From NCBI GenBank assembly GCA_963730115.1, contig CAVSQM010000004.1:372001-436000 (forward strand): a stretch of DNA of 64,000 bases, written 5' to 3'. Positions within the stretch are counted from its first letter, which is position 1; every line of letters starts with the position of its first letter. The position numbers and the translations under genes are program-made. The DNA comes from DASQFQ01 sp963730115. Lineage in GTDB: Bacteria > Actinomycetota > Thermoleophilia > Solirubrobacterales > Solirubrobacteraceae. This document shows, one piece after another, positions 8,295 to 19,781 of the stretch. The notes under the pieces were generated by a model, which saw only the letters and a list, made by a program, of their open reading frames with translations, ran no database searches and was not told the origin of the DNA.

Positions 8295-9405
8295 TTAACC
8301 CTTCGCCTGCTGCAGGAGGTAGGCGCGGACGAAGCCGTCGAGATCGCCGTCGAGCACGCGGTTGGCGTCGCCCATCTCCTCGTCGGTGCGGTGGTCCTTG
8401 ACCATCGTGTACGGGTGCAGAACGTAGGAGCGGATCTGCGAGCCGAAGTTGACGTCCTGCGCCTCGCCGCGCTCCTTGGCGATCTCCTCGCGCCGCTTGC
8501 GCTCCTCGAGCTCGACGAGCTTCGAGCGCAGCATCGCCATCGCGGTCGCCTTGTTCGACGACTGCGAGCGCTCGTTCTGGCACTGCACGACGATGCCCGT
8601 CGGCCGGTGGGTGATGCGGACGGCGGAGTCGGTCTTGTTGACGTGCTGGCCGCCGGCGCCGGAGGCGCGGTAGGTGTCGATCTGGAGGTCCTCGTCGTCG
8701 ATCTCCACCTCGCCGGCCTCCTCGACCACCGGCGACACCTCGACGCCCGCGAACGAGGTCTGGCGGCGGTGGGCGGCGTCGAACGGGGAGAGCCGCACGA
8801 GCCGGTGGACGCCCTTCTCGGCCGCGTAGAGCCCGTAGGCGTTCTCGCCCTTGGCGCGGAAGGCGGCGGACTTGATGCCGGCCTCCTCCCCTGGGCTCGC
8901 CTCCAGCAGCTCGACCCCGAAGCCGCGCCGCTCGGCCCAGCGCATGAGCATGCGCAGCACCATCTCCGCCCAGTCCTGGGCGTCGGTGCCGCCGGCGCCG
9001 GCGTTGACCGCGATCAGCGCGTCGCCGGCGTCGTACGGGCCGGAGAACAGCCGCTCCTCCTCGAGCTGCTCGAGGCGCGACTCGACCGACGCGAACGCCT
9101 CGTCGAGCTCGGCGTCGAGCTCCGGGTCCTCCTCGGCGAGCTCGATCAGGCCCCCGAGGTCCTCGACGTCGCTCGCGAGCAGCTCGTACGTGTTCAGCTT
9201 GCGCGTCTCGCGCGCGTGCTCCGAGCCGACGCGGCCGGCCGCCTCAGGGTCGTCCCAGAAGCCCGGCTCGCCCATCTGGCGCTCGAGCGCCTCGACGCGG
9301 TCCTTCAGCGCTTGCGGGTCAAAGGTAGTCCGCGAGCAGGGACAGCTGCTCGCGGATCGCGGCCAGGCGCTGCGGGGTGGGCTGTGAAGTGGCAGGACCG
9401 GCCAT
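8295..9405 (-). CDS. prfB: Peptide chain release factor 2, requires programmed +1 frameshift
   Basis: Recognises UGA and UAA and triggers peptide release. Starting from the ATG at 9405 the first 28 codons run into an in-frame TGA at 9321-9319 inside CTTTGAC; skipping one base gives Asp-Pro-Gln and the rest of RF2, for a product of about 369 residues, normal for the family. Visible RF2 hallmarks are the tripeptide SPF (RLSPFDAAHRR), which reads the stop codon, and GAGGQ, the catalytic loop. This is the classic RF2 autoregulation device. The reading from the internal ATG at 9275 alone would lack part of the N-terminal domain. Confidence 0.96.
9319..9324 (-). promoter_or_regulatory. prfB: prfB programmed +1 frameshift site (CTTTGA)
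   Basis: On the minus strand the order is GAC TAC CTT TGA C. The slippery CTT followed by the weakly terminated UGAC is the canonical RF2 recoding signal: low RF2 makes the ribosome slip +1. The usual Shine-Dalgarno-like stimulator just upstream is weak here (GCGGAC). Confidence 0.93.
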
Positions 9406-9426
9406 GGCCCCAGTGAATCTAGCGGC

Positions 9427-10062
9427 TCAGCAGGTGACCTTGGTGGCGTCGTACACGCGGCCGCCGAAGTCGACCTTGCTGCCGCTGAACACCATCGCCA
9501 CGTCGCCGGAGCTGGGCGGCGCGGGGTCGACGTCGTTCCACTGCAGGCTCGAGAGCTCGTAATGGAGGATCGCGTTGCCCGACACGCCGTCCGGGTTCAG
9601 CGTCGCCTGGGTGATCCGCCAGGTCCCGTTCCCGAACGAGTCGTAGGCGACGCCCGAGATCGCCACGCGGTTGCGGACGTACTGGAACGTGCCGTTGCAG
9701 AACGTGTAGCGCTCGTCGTTCGAGGCGCCCGTGGTGTTCGAGTAGGTGAAGTACTGCAGCTTGGTGCCGATCAGCGCGGCGGTGATCTTGTCCACGTCGC
9801 TTTGGGCCGGCGCGGGGGCGGCGGGCGGCGCGGGCGAGGTGCTCGGAGGCTGCGTGCCGCCGGGAGCCTTGCGCTTCGGGACCTTGGCGCCGGGGCAGCG
9901 CTTCTTGAACTTCTTGCGCGTCTCGCCCTTCTTGAACGCCTTGCACTTGCAGCGCTTCAGCCAGCGCTTCTTCGACTCGCCCTGCTTGCGCTTGCACGCT
10001 TGCGTCTGGGCGCTCCGGCGCGGAGGCCTGCGGTCCCGAGTTCCGGTGCGAGCCGCAATCAG
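9427..10062 (-). CDS. Cys/Lys-rich exported-type protein, start unresolved
   Basis: I do not recognise this gene. The frame stays open up to a stop at 10065. From about 10010 downward it uses GC-ending codons and reads as a Cys/Lys-rich segment (CKRKQGESKKRW, RCKCKAFKKGE, KKRCPGAK), a Pro/Ala/Thr linker, then a compact domain of about 120 residues ending in KVTC, with many aromatic and Asn/Gly residues as in a secreted beta-rich domain. The only standard in-frame start is GTG at 9795, inside the coding stretch and after the Cys region. AQTQA just before the first Cys resembles a signal-peptidase site, but no hydrophobic segment precedes it. A frameshift or missing base near 10010-10050 is likely. 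Confidence 0.55.
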   Translation of the reverse strand: MIAARTGTRDRRPPRRSAQTQACKRKQGESKKRWLKRCKCKAFKKGETRKKFKKRCPGAKVPKRKAPGGTQPPSTSPAPPAAPAPAQSDVDKITAALIGTKLQYFTYSNTTGASNDERYTFCNGTFQYVRNRVAISGVAYDSFGNGTWRITQATLNPDGVSGNAILHYELSSLQWNDVDPAPPSSGDVAMVFSGSKVDFGGRVYDATKVTC

Positions 10063-10071
10063 CTATCCGGC

Positions 10072-10077
10072 TAGGCT
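10072..10077 (+). promoter_or_regulatory. -10 box (TAGGCT) of leaderless coiled-coil gene
   Basis: TAGGCT ends exactly 7 bases before the GTG at 10085, with no ribosome-binding site between. Same arrangement as at several other genes in this window. Confidence 0.45.
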
Positions 10078-10084
10078 GCGCCGC

Positions 10085-10483
10085 GTGGGCCTGCCGTTCC
10101 TGATCGATCCCCGGCAGCTCGCCCGCGCGCTCGAGGACGTGCACGCGATCGCCGTCGCCGCGCGCGAGCTCCCCGCGGTGGAGCGGCGGCTGACCGAGCG
10201 CCTGGAGTCCGCCGAGGGCGAGCTGCGGCGCGCGAACGCGCATGCCGTCGAGCTGCTCGTCGCGGTCGAGCGCATCGACAACGTGGAGCGCGAGGTGTCG
10301 GAGCTGGTCCGGCTCGCGGGCGAGCTCCGCGACGGCCTGCCGGCGCTCGATGAGGCGCTGCGGTCGATCCGCTCGCTCCAGGGCGCCACGGCGACCCTCG
10401 CCGCCGCCGCCGAGCCGCTGCAAGGCACGGCGGAGCGGCTCGGCCGCATCGCCGACCGGCTGCCCGGCGGCCGCCGCGGCTAG
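10085..10483 (+). CDS. Small coiled-coil protein
   Basis: A 132-residue protein with GTG start, made almost wholly of heptad-like helix (VERRLTERLESAEGELRRANAHAVELL and following), ending in a basic GGRRG tail. There are no transmembrane segments and no enzymatic motif. The pattern of repeated leucines with Glu/Arg between them suggests an oligomerising scaffold of the kind found in actinobacterial envelope or polar complexes, but I cannot name a function. It is convergent with secA and shares a terminator hairpin with it. Confidence 0.65.
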   Translation: MGLPFLIDPRQLARALEDVHAIAVAARELPAVERRLTERLESAEGELRRANAHAVELLVAVERIDNVEREVSELVRLAGELRDGLPALDEALRSIRSLQGATATLAAAAEPLQGTAERLGRIADRLPGGRRG

Positions 10484-10502
10484 GACAGTCGTGCCACGGC
10501 GG

Positions 10503-13337
<2,835 letters not shown>

Positions 13338-13344
13338 GCCATCC

Positions 13345-13350
13345 AGTGTA
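13345..13350 (-). promoter_or_regulatory. -10 box (TACACT) upstream of secA
   Basis: Reads TACACT on the minus strand and ends 7 bases before the secA ATG. It suggests secA is transcribed as a leaderless mRNA in addition to any read-through from hpf. Confidence 0.4.
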
Positions 13351-13368
13351 GGGAGGCGTGGACGGGGT

Positions 13369-13743
13369 CTACACCGCGGGAAGCTGCCCGCCCGCGGCGT
13401 CCGGCGGCATCTGCGGCGCGGCTGCGGCGGCCCGCTGCTCGCGCCGCTTGCGTCGCTTGTCGCGGTGCCGCTTGACCTGCCGCCCGAGCTCGTCGGCGAC
13501 GAGGTTGATGGAGTGGTTGAGGTCGCGCGAGGCGTCGTGCGCTCGCAGCGTCACGCCCTTCAGGTACAGCGTGGCCTCGGCAACCATGTTCTCCGGGTTC
13601 GCGGGGTTGCGTTCCTTGCGCACTTCGATCTCGAGCACCGCGAGGTCGGACACCTGCTTGTCGATCTTCTGGAACCGGCGGGCGACGTGCTCCCGCAGCT
13701 CTTCGTTGACCGGAAGGTTGCGTCCCTTGACCTCGATCCGCAT
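13369..13743 (-). CDS. hpf: Ribosome hibernation-promoting factor (short form)
   Basis: Binds the 30S decoding centre and silences ribosomes in stationary phase. The N-terminal beta-alpha-beta domain is recognisable (MRIEVKGRNLPVNEELREHV, RFQKIDKQ, EIEVRKERNPANPEN, LYLKGVTLRAHD). At 124 residues it lacks the C-terminal dimerisation domain of the long HPF usual in many actinobacteria; instead the last 40 residues are basic then Ala/Pro-rich. A good ribosome-binding site (GAGGAG) precedes the ATG at 13743. Lies between comF and secA on the same strand. Confidence 0.93.
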   Translation of the reverse strand: MRIEVKGRNLPVNEELREHVARRFQKIDKQVSDLAVLEIEVRKERNPANPENMVAEATLYLKGVTLRAHDASRDLNHSINLVADELGRQVKRHRDKRRKRREQRAAAAAPQMPPDAAGGQLPAV

Positions 13744-13797
13744 GGGACTCCTCTCGTATGCGCCAGCAATTGCCTGGGCAGCGGATGCTACAGGCGT

Positions 13798-14457
13798 TCA
13801 CAGCGTCCTCACATAGGTTGCGGCCCCCACCCACTCCGCACCCCGCGCTTTGAGGGCACGCGCGCACGCGTCGAGCGTCGCGCCGGTGGTGTGGACGTCG
13901 TCGACGAGCACCGCGCGGAGCGGCGCCGGTGCGGTGGCGACGGCAGCGAACCGCCCGGCGGTGCGCCGCTGCCGGCGGCCGGCGCCGACCTGGCGATGGC
14001 CGCGGTCGGCGCGCCGCAGGCACGCCGAGAGCGGCAGGCCGGCGCGGTCGGCGAGGTCGCGCGCCAGCATCGCCGCCGGGTCGAAGCCCCGCCGCCGGAG
14101 GCGGCCCGCATGGGGCGGGACCGGGACCACCGCCAGGTGCGGCGCCGACCGGAAATCCGCGGGCAGGTTGGCCGCCATGTGCGCGGCCATCAGCCCCGCG
14201 ACCGGCAGGGCGCTGTGGAACTTGAGCGCTCGCACGATCTCGCGCGCGCTCCCTTCGTAGGCCAGCGGCGCCCATGCCCTGTCGAACGACGCGGCAGCCG
14301 CCGGACAGCCGGCGCGGTGGCGAGGCAACGCACAGCGCGGGCAGCGGTGACCGCGCATCCACGGCAATCCACGGAGACAATCGCCACATATCTGACCCTT
14401 GGCAGGCCGGCGACAGGCGACGCAAGCGGGTGGGGCGAGCAGATCGATCAGGGGCAC
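13798..14457 (-). CDS. comF: ComF-family phosphoribosyltransferase-like protein
   Basis: A 219-residue protein with GTG start. Two CxxC zinc-finger pairs are in the N-terminal 45 residues (CVAC, CGDC, CPRC), followed by a type I phosphoribosyltransferase domain with the PRPP loop AVLVDDVHTTGATL. ComF proteins support DNA uptake in competent bacteria and are widely kept in non-competent ones; the biochemical role is unclear. Located upstream of hpf and secA as in many Gram-positive genomes. Confidence 0.9.
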   Translation of the reverse strand: MPLIDLLAPPACVACRRPAKGQICGDCLRGLPWMRGHRCPRCALPRHRAGCPAAAASFDRAWAPLAYEGSAREIVRALKFHSALPVAGLMAAHMAANLPADFRSAPHLAVVPVPPHAGRLRRRGFDPAAMLARDLADRAGLPLSACLRRADRGHRQVGAGRRQRRTAGRFAAVATAPAPLRAVLVDDVHTTGATLDACARALKARGAEWVGAATYVRTL

Positions 14458-14517
14458 CGCCGCACCATCGCGGAGTTCGTGTGCCGGAACAGCACGTGAA
14501 CGTCACAATCCTGCGGC

Positions 14518-15337
14518 GTGTCCCTCGACACTTCGTGGAGCTTCTCGCCCGTCGTCCTGATCGCCCTGACCGGGTACGGCGTCGTCTACGGCCTCCGCTG
14601 GCGCACCGCGCGCCGCGAGGGCGGGCCGCGGGCGGCGAGCGGCTGGCGGCTCGCCGCCTGGGCCGGAGGCCTCACGTGCCTGTTCATCGCGCTCGTCTCG
14701 CCGCTCGACGTGCTCGGCGAGCAGATGGCCTCGTTCCACATGATCCAGCACCTGCTGGTGGCGGACATCGCGGCGATCCTGCTGACGCTCGCGCTGACAA
14801 AGCACATCCTGCGCCCCGCCACCCGCCGCATCCACTGGCTCGAGCGCAAGGCCGGCCCGTTCGGGCACCCGGCGTTCGGCGTCATCGCCTACGTCGGCGT
14901 TCATGTGGCTGTGGCACGTGCCCTACTTCTACGACGCCGCGCTCAGGTCGCCGAGCATCCACGCCCTCGAGCACATCAGCTTCGCCGCCGCCGGGCTCCT
15001 CTACTGGTGGCACCTGCTCTCGCCCATCCGCAGCCGCCTGCGGCTCGGCGGCATGGGCCCCGTCCTCTACATGGCCTCGACGAAGGTGCTCGTCGGCCTG
15101 CTCGGCATCGTGCTCGCGTTCGCCCCCGAGCTGATCTACGACGGCTACGGGAGCACCGGCACGAAGCTCGGCCTCAGCCCGCTCGACGACCTCCACGTGG
15201 CCGGCCTGCTCATGGCCCTCGAGCAGTCGCTCGTGATGGGCGTGGCGCTCGTCTACCTGTTCGTGCGCATGCTCGACGAGGCCGACCGCGAGGACGAGCG
15301 GGCCGAGCGCTACGAGGAGGCCGCTTCGCCCTCCTGA
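14518..15337 (+). pseudogene. CtaG-type cytochrome c oxidase assembly protein, frameshifted
   Basis: A polytopic membrane protein of the caa3_CtaG family, which helps assemble copper centres of haem-copper oxidases. The first half (GTG at 14518; SFHMIQHLLVADIAA) and the second half (MWLWHVPYFYDAAL through YLFVRMLDE) are both typical, but the frame shifts by one base at about 14896-14900: deleting one G in GTCGGCGTTC gives continuous YVG-FMWLWHVP. Either a base-calling error or a disabled gene. The 3' end overlaps the MarR gene tail to tail by 28 bases. Confidence 0.8.
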
Positions 15338-15819
15338 GCGAACCGCCGGCGCCCGCGCACGCGCTCCGTGTGGGTCTCGCTGAGCTGCCGGTTGTCGCGC
15401 ATGAAGTCGCGGACGAGGCTGACCTGCTCGGTCGTGTAGCCCTCGAGCTGGCGCAGCGTGTCGGCCGCGAGCGGGGCGAACAGGTCGCGCAGCATCTGCC
15501 GCGCGCCCGGGGTGAGCTCGACGAGCACGCGGCGGCGGTCGCTCGGGTCCGGCGCCCGGCGGGCGTAGCCGGCACGCTCGAGCCGGTCGAGCACCGTGGT
15601 GACCGCGCCGGTGCTGAGGCCGGCCTCGGCCGCCAGCTGGCCGGCGCTCACGCGATCGAGCCGCTCGATGATGTCGAGGCAGCGCGTATCGGTCCGGTTG
15701 AGGCCGAGATGGTCGGCCACGACCTGGTCGGCGATGTCGTTCGTGACACCGCTCAGCCGCAGCTCCTCCGCGACCTCGGCCAGCACGTCCTCACGGGCTT
15801 CTGCCCGAACGAACCTCAT
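15310..15819 (-). CDS. MarR-family transcriptional regulator
   Basis: A 169-residue dimeric winged-helix regulator. The HTH and wing read LDRVSAGQLAAEAGLSTGAVTTVLDRLERAGYARRAPDPSDRRR in pieces, with the wing motif DPSDRR that contacts DNA. N- and C-terminal helices would form the dimer. It is convergent with the CtaG-like gene, which is not an obvious target; the effector is unknown. Confidence 0.9.
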   Translation of the reverse strand: MRFVRAEAREDVLAEVAEELRLSGVTNDIADQVVADHLGLNRTDTRCLDIIERLDRVSAGQLAAEAGLSTGAVTTVLDRLERAGYARRAPDPSDRRRVLVELTPGARQMLRDLFAPLAADTLRQLEGYTTEQVSLVRDFMRDNRQLSETHTERVRGRRRFAQEGEAASS

Positions 15820-15832
15820 TGCTCAGGGAACC

Positions 15833-16402
15833 CTACCCACTCTGGCGGAGAATGCGCGCGATCTCGTCGTAGCCGCGCCGCTCGGCGTGCTCGAGCGGCG
15901 TCACGCCCTCGCCGTCGGCGATCGAGGTGTCGACGCCGCCCTCCACCAGCACGCGCACCGTCTCGACGTGCTCGCGCCCGCCGTCGCCGAGCATCACGGC
16001 CTCCAGCAGCGCGGTCCAGCCGAGCCGGTTGACGTGGTCCTTGTCGATCCCCGCCTCCAGCAGCCGCCGGCAGATCTCCGCGAACCCGCGCTCGCCGGCG
16101 CGGATCAGCCCGGTGCCGTTGTAGGAGTCCTTCGCGTTGACCTCGGCGCCGTTGGCCAGCGTCAGCTCGAGCAGCTCCGTGCCGGGCCCGACCTCGCTCG
16201 TGGCGATCAGGTACGCGCTCTGCTCCGAGTCGTCCTTGACATTGACGTCGGCGCCGTCCGCGATCAGCTTCCGGGCCGCCGCGACGTCGTTGGCGTACGC
16301 CGCGTCGAGCAGCCGGCGGTCGAGGTCCGGCCGCTCCTCGCCACCCTCCTCCCCGCAGCCCGCCAGGGCCAGCGCGGCGAGCAGGACGAGCACGCGGCGC
16401 AC
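15833..16402 (-). CDS. Ankyrin-repeat lipoprotein
   Basis: A 189-residue lipoprotein with GTG start. It has a signal peptide with lipobox LALAGC (Cys16), then about four ankyrin repeats (ADVNVKDD, AEVNAKDS, DKDHVNRLGWTALLEA, DTSIADGEGVTPLEHA), a protein-binding scaffold on the outer face of the membrane. The start lies 2 bases after the stop of the adenosylhomocysteinase-like gene, suggesting one transcript. Partner unknown. Confidence 0.85.
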   Translation of the reverse strand: MRRVLVLLAALALAGCGEEGGEERPDLDRRLLDAAYANDVAAARKLIADGADVNVKDDSEQSAYLIATSEVGPGTELLELTLANGAEVNAKDSYNGTGLIRAGERGFAEICRRLLEAGIDKDHVNRLGWTALLEAVMLGDGGREHVETVRVLVEGGVDTSIADGEGVTPLEHAERRGYDEIARILRQSG

Positions 16403-16404
16403 CG

Positions 16405-17637
16405 TCAGGACCAGGAGCGCAGGTAGTCGCGCTGCTCGGCCGTGAGCTCGTCGATCTCGACCCCGAGCGACTCGAGCTTGAGCCGCGCGACCTCGCGGTC
16501 GACCGCCTCCGGCACCGGGTGCACGCCGGCCCCGAGCTCGCCGGGATGCCGCACCAGGTGCTCGACCGCGAGCGCCTGATTGGCGAACGACATGTCCATC
16601 ACCGCGGCCGGATGGCCCTGGCCGGCGGCGAGGTTGACCACGCGGCCGCGCGCCAGCAGGTTGAGCTTGCGCTCGCCGAATGTGTACTGCTCGACCATCG
16701 GCAGCACCTCGGCCGGGCCGGCGTCGGCCGCCGCGCGCAGCGCCTCGAGGTCGATCTCGATGTCGAAGTGGCCTGCGTTCGCCAGCACGGCGCCGTCCTT
16801 CATGCGCTCGAAGTGCGCCGTGCCCAGCACCGCGCGCGAGCCCGTGACGGTCACGAACACGTCGCCGCGCTCCGCGGCGACGACGGCGGGCATCACCTCG
16901 AAGCCCTCCATCCGCGCCTCGAGCGCCCGCATCGGGTCGACCTCGCACACGATCACCTGGGCGCCCGCGCCGCGCGCCCGCAGCGCGATCCCCTTGCCGG
17001 TCCAGCCGTAGCCGAGCACCACGAACGTCTTGCCCGCCACCAGCAGGTTGGTGGCCCGCAGGATCCCGTCGATCGTCGACTGGCCGGTCCCGTAGTGGTC
17101 GTTGAACAGCCGCTCGGTGCCGGCCTCGTTGACCGCGAGCACCGGGCAGCCGAGCCGCCCCTCGGCCTCCAGCGCACGGAGCCGGAGGAGCCCCGTCGTC
17201 GTCTCCTCGGTGCCCCCGAGGAGGTCGGGCAGGCGATCCGGATGGCGGTCGTGGATGACGGTCAGCAGGTCCGCGCCGTCATCGAGCGTGACCTGCGGCT
17301 GCTGCTCGACCAGCGCGAGCACGTTGGCGACGTAGGCGTCGACGTCCTCGCCGCGCCGCCCCCGCACGTCGACGTCGCCCGACAACGCGGAGACGACGTC
17401 GTCCTGGGTCGAGAGCGGGTTGGCCGCGGCCAGCGCGGCCTCCGCCCCGCCTGCGACCAGCGTGCGGACGAGGTTGGCCGTCTCCGCCGTGATGTGCAGG
17501 CAGGCGGCCACGCGTACGCCCGCGAGCGGTCGCTCAGAGGCGAACCGCTCGCGGATCGAGCGCAGCACCGGCATCTGCGCGTCGGCCCACTCGATGCGGG
17601 CGAGACCGGCGCGCGACGAGTTAGCCCCTGCAGGCAT
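16405..17637 (-). CDS. Adenosylhomocysteinase paralog with substituted active-site residues
   Basis: A 410-residue short SAHH-fold protein resembling the archaeal/Thermotoga form that lacks the ~40-residue insert. Kept features are LHIT (substrate His), NPLSTQDD, DDGAD, TEETTTG, the NAD loop GYGWTGKG and AGHFDIEID. In the block that is normally Asn-Asp...Lys...Phe-Asp-Asn it reads NEAGTERLFNDHYGTGQS: the catalytic Lys is Glu and the Asp-Asn pair is swapped to Asn-Asp. I verified this from the codons. It could be an inactive regulator, or a hydrolase for another nucleoside-homocysteine. It also lacks the C-terminal Lys-Pro...Tyr tail of the normal enzyme. Directly downstream of ahcY. Confidence 0.85.
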   Translation of the reverse strand: MPAGANSSRAGLARIEWADAQMPVLRSIRERFASERPLAGVRVAACLHITAETANLVRTLVAGGAEAALAAANPLSTQDDVVSALSGDVDVRGRRGEDVDAYVANVLALVEQQPQVTLDDGADLLTVIHDRHPDRLPDLLGGTEETTTGLLRLRALEAEGRLGCPVLAVNEAGTERLFNDHYGTGQSTIDGILRATNLLVAGKTFVVLGYGWTGKGIALRARGAGAQVIVCEVDPMRALEARMEGFEVMPAVVAAERGDVFVTVTGSRAVLGTAHFERMKDGAVLANAGHFDIEIDLEALRAAADAGPAEVLPMVEQYTFGERKLNLLARGRVVNLAAGQGHPAAVMDMSFANQALAVEHLVRHPGELGAGVHPVPEAVDREVARLKLESLGVEIDELTAEQRDYLRSWS

Positions 17638-17691
17638 CCGTGCCGCAGGTCTGATGCCGGGGGTCGCCGTCCGGGCGACGCATTTCGGGGC

Positions 17692-19112
<1,421 letters not shown>

Positions 19113-19116
<4 letters not shown>

Positions 19117-19484
19117 GCAACCTCCGTGAGGGGCGTCGTCGTAGTGAGAAGGCGCTGGTGCTTCTCCTGCTCCCAGCGCAGCCAGTCCGGGACCGGGACG
19201 TCCTCGGGCCGCTCTGCCTCGGCCTCGAGCCAGGCCTGCGTGGCGCCGCGGAGCGCGTCGTCGCTGCGCAGCCGCAGGGCGAAGGCGAGGTCGGAGAGCC
19301 CGATGTCGTGCTCGGCGAGCAGCTCGCGCAGGGTGCGCAGGCGCTGCAGCTCGGCCGGGCCGTAGAGGCGGTAGCCGGACGACGACCGCGCGGGCTCCAC
19401 GAGCCCGACGCGCTCGACGTAGCGCAGCATGCGCGGCGACCAGCCCGTGGTCTCCGCAGCCTCGTTGATCGTGAGGGCGTTCAT
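19113..19484 (-). CDS. MerR-family regulator coupled to ahcY
   Basis: A 123-residue MerR-type protein with N-terminal winged helix (LTINEAAETTGWSPRMLRYVERVGL, then GYRLYGPAELQRL) and a short helical tail. No Cys cluster for metal sensing, so it may sense a small molecule or simply autoregulate. A GGGAGA ribosome-binding site precedes the ATG at 19484. The stop overlaps the ahcY start by 4 bases, implying that it controls the SAH recycling genes. Confidence 0.88.
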
Positions 19485-19501
19485 CCGGTCTCCCAACCCT
19501 A

Positions 19502-19513
19502 ACACAGTTGTGT
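19502..19513. promoter_or_regulatory. Dyad ACACA-GT-TGTGT in the MerR/LuxR intergenic region
   Basis: Perfect 5-bp arms with a 2-base spacer. On the minus strand it overlaps a TTGACA hexamer suited as a -35 for the merR-ahcY operon, so it is a candidate operator for the MerR protein. Confidence 0.4.
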
Positions 19514-19526
19514 CAAGGTTGAGCAG

Positions 19527-19557
19527 TACGGCAGGCCGGTACGGCAGTTCCGCCGAT
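19527..19557 (+). promoter_or_regulatory. LuxR-box operator upstream of the regulator's own operon
   Basis: TACGGCAG at 19527-19534, again at 19540-19547, the second continuing as an imperfect palindrome to 19557 (TACGGCAG-TT-CCGCCGAT). The palindrome begins 39 bases before a TAGCGT -10 box, exactly as at the downstream hydrolase gene. The centre would be near -42 from the predicted transcription start, the usual place for an activator touching RNA polymerase. Confidence 0.6.
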
Positions 19558-19578
19558 GTGCGCCGCCCGCCACGACCG

Positions 19579-19584
19579 TAGCGT
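19579..19584 (+). promoter_or_regulatory. -10 box (TAGCGT) of the LuxR operon
   Basis: Identical hexamer and identical distance from the operator as at 22699-22704. Predicted transcription start about 19591, leaving a 20-base leader with the GGAGG site before the small ORF at 19611. Confidence 0.5.
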
Positions 19585-19610
19585 CGTCTTCCCCACCCCA
19601 GGAGGTCGAC

Positions 19611-19781
19611 ATGGACTCCCGTCTCTCCCAACAGTTGGCGGCGATCCGCACCGCCGAAGCGCTCGAGCGCGCAGCAGTGGCGCGCGAGGCACGCGCCCGG
19701 ACCCGGCCGGCCCGCCACTTGACGCTCCGGCGCCCCCTGGTGATGATCGCCATGTGGCGCGCCGGGTCTCGAGCCCGCTGA
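19611..19781 (+). CDS. 56-residue basic leader protein ahead of the LuxR regulator
   Basis: The ATG has the best ribosome-binding site of the neighbourhood (CAGGAGGTCGAC). The product begins with an amphipathic helix (SQQLAAIRTAEALERAAVAREARAR), then a basic, hydrophobic end. No known domain. Its last 28 bases overlap the GTG start of the large regulator, so translating it would feed ribosomes to the regulator. It could be a functional micro-protein or only a coupling leader. Confidence 0.55.
   Translation: MDSRLSQQLAAIRTAEALERAAVAREARARTRPARHLTLRRPLVMIAMWRAGSRAR

Noticed and set aside
8295..9275. prfB as a normal 326-residue gene starting at 9275
   Set aside because: The upstream frame with CTTTGAC supplies the missing N-terminal domain and matches the known RF2 recoding site.
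6816..9416. Long plus-strand open frame opposite the decarboxylase and prfB
   Set aside because: Antisense to clear conserved genes and low-complexity in composition.
17638..17691. SAH riboswitch between the two SAHH genes
   Set aside because: Only 54 bases, with one 6-bp hairpin (17663-17679); no conserved SAH-riboswitch core seen.
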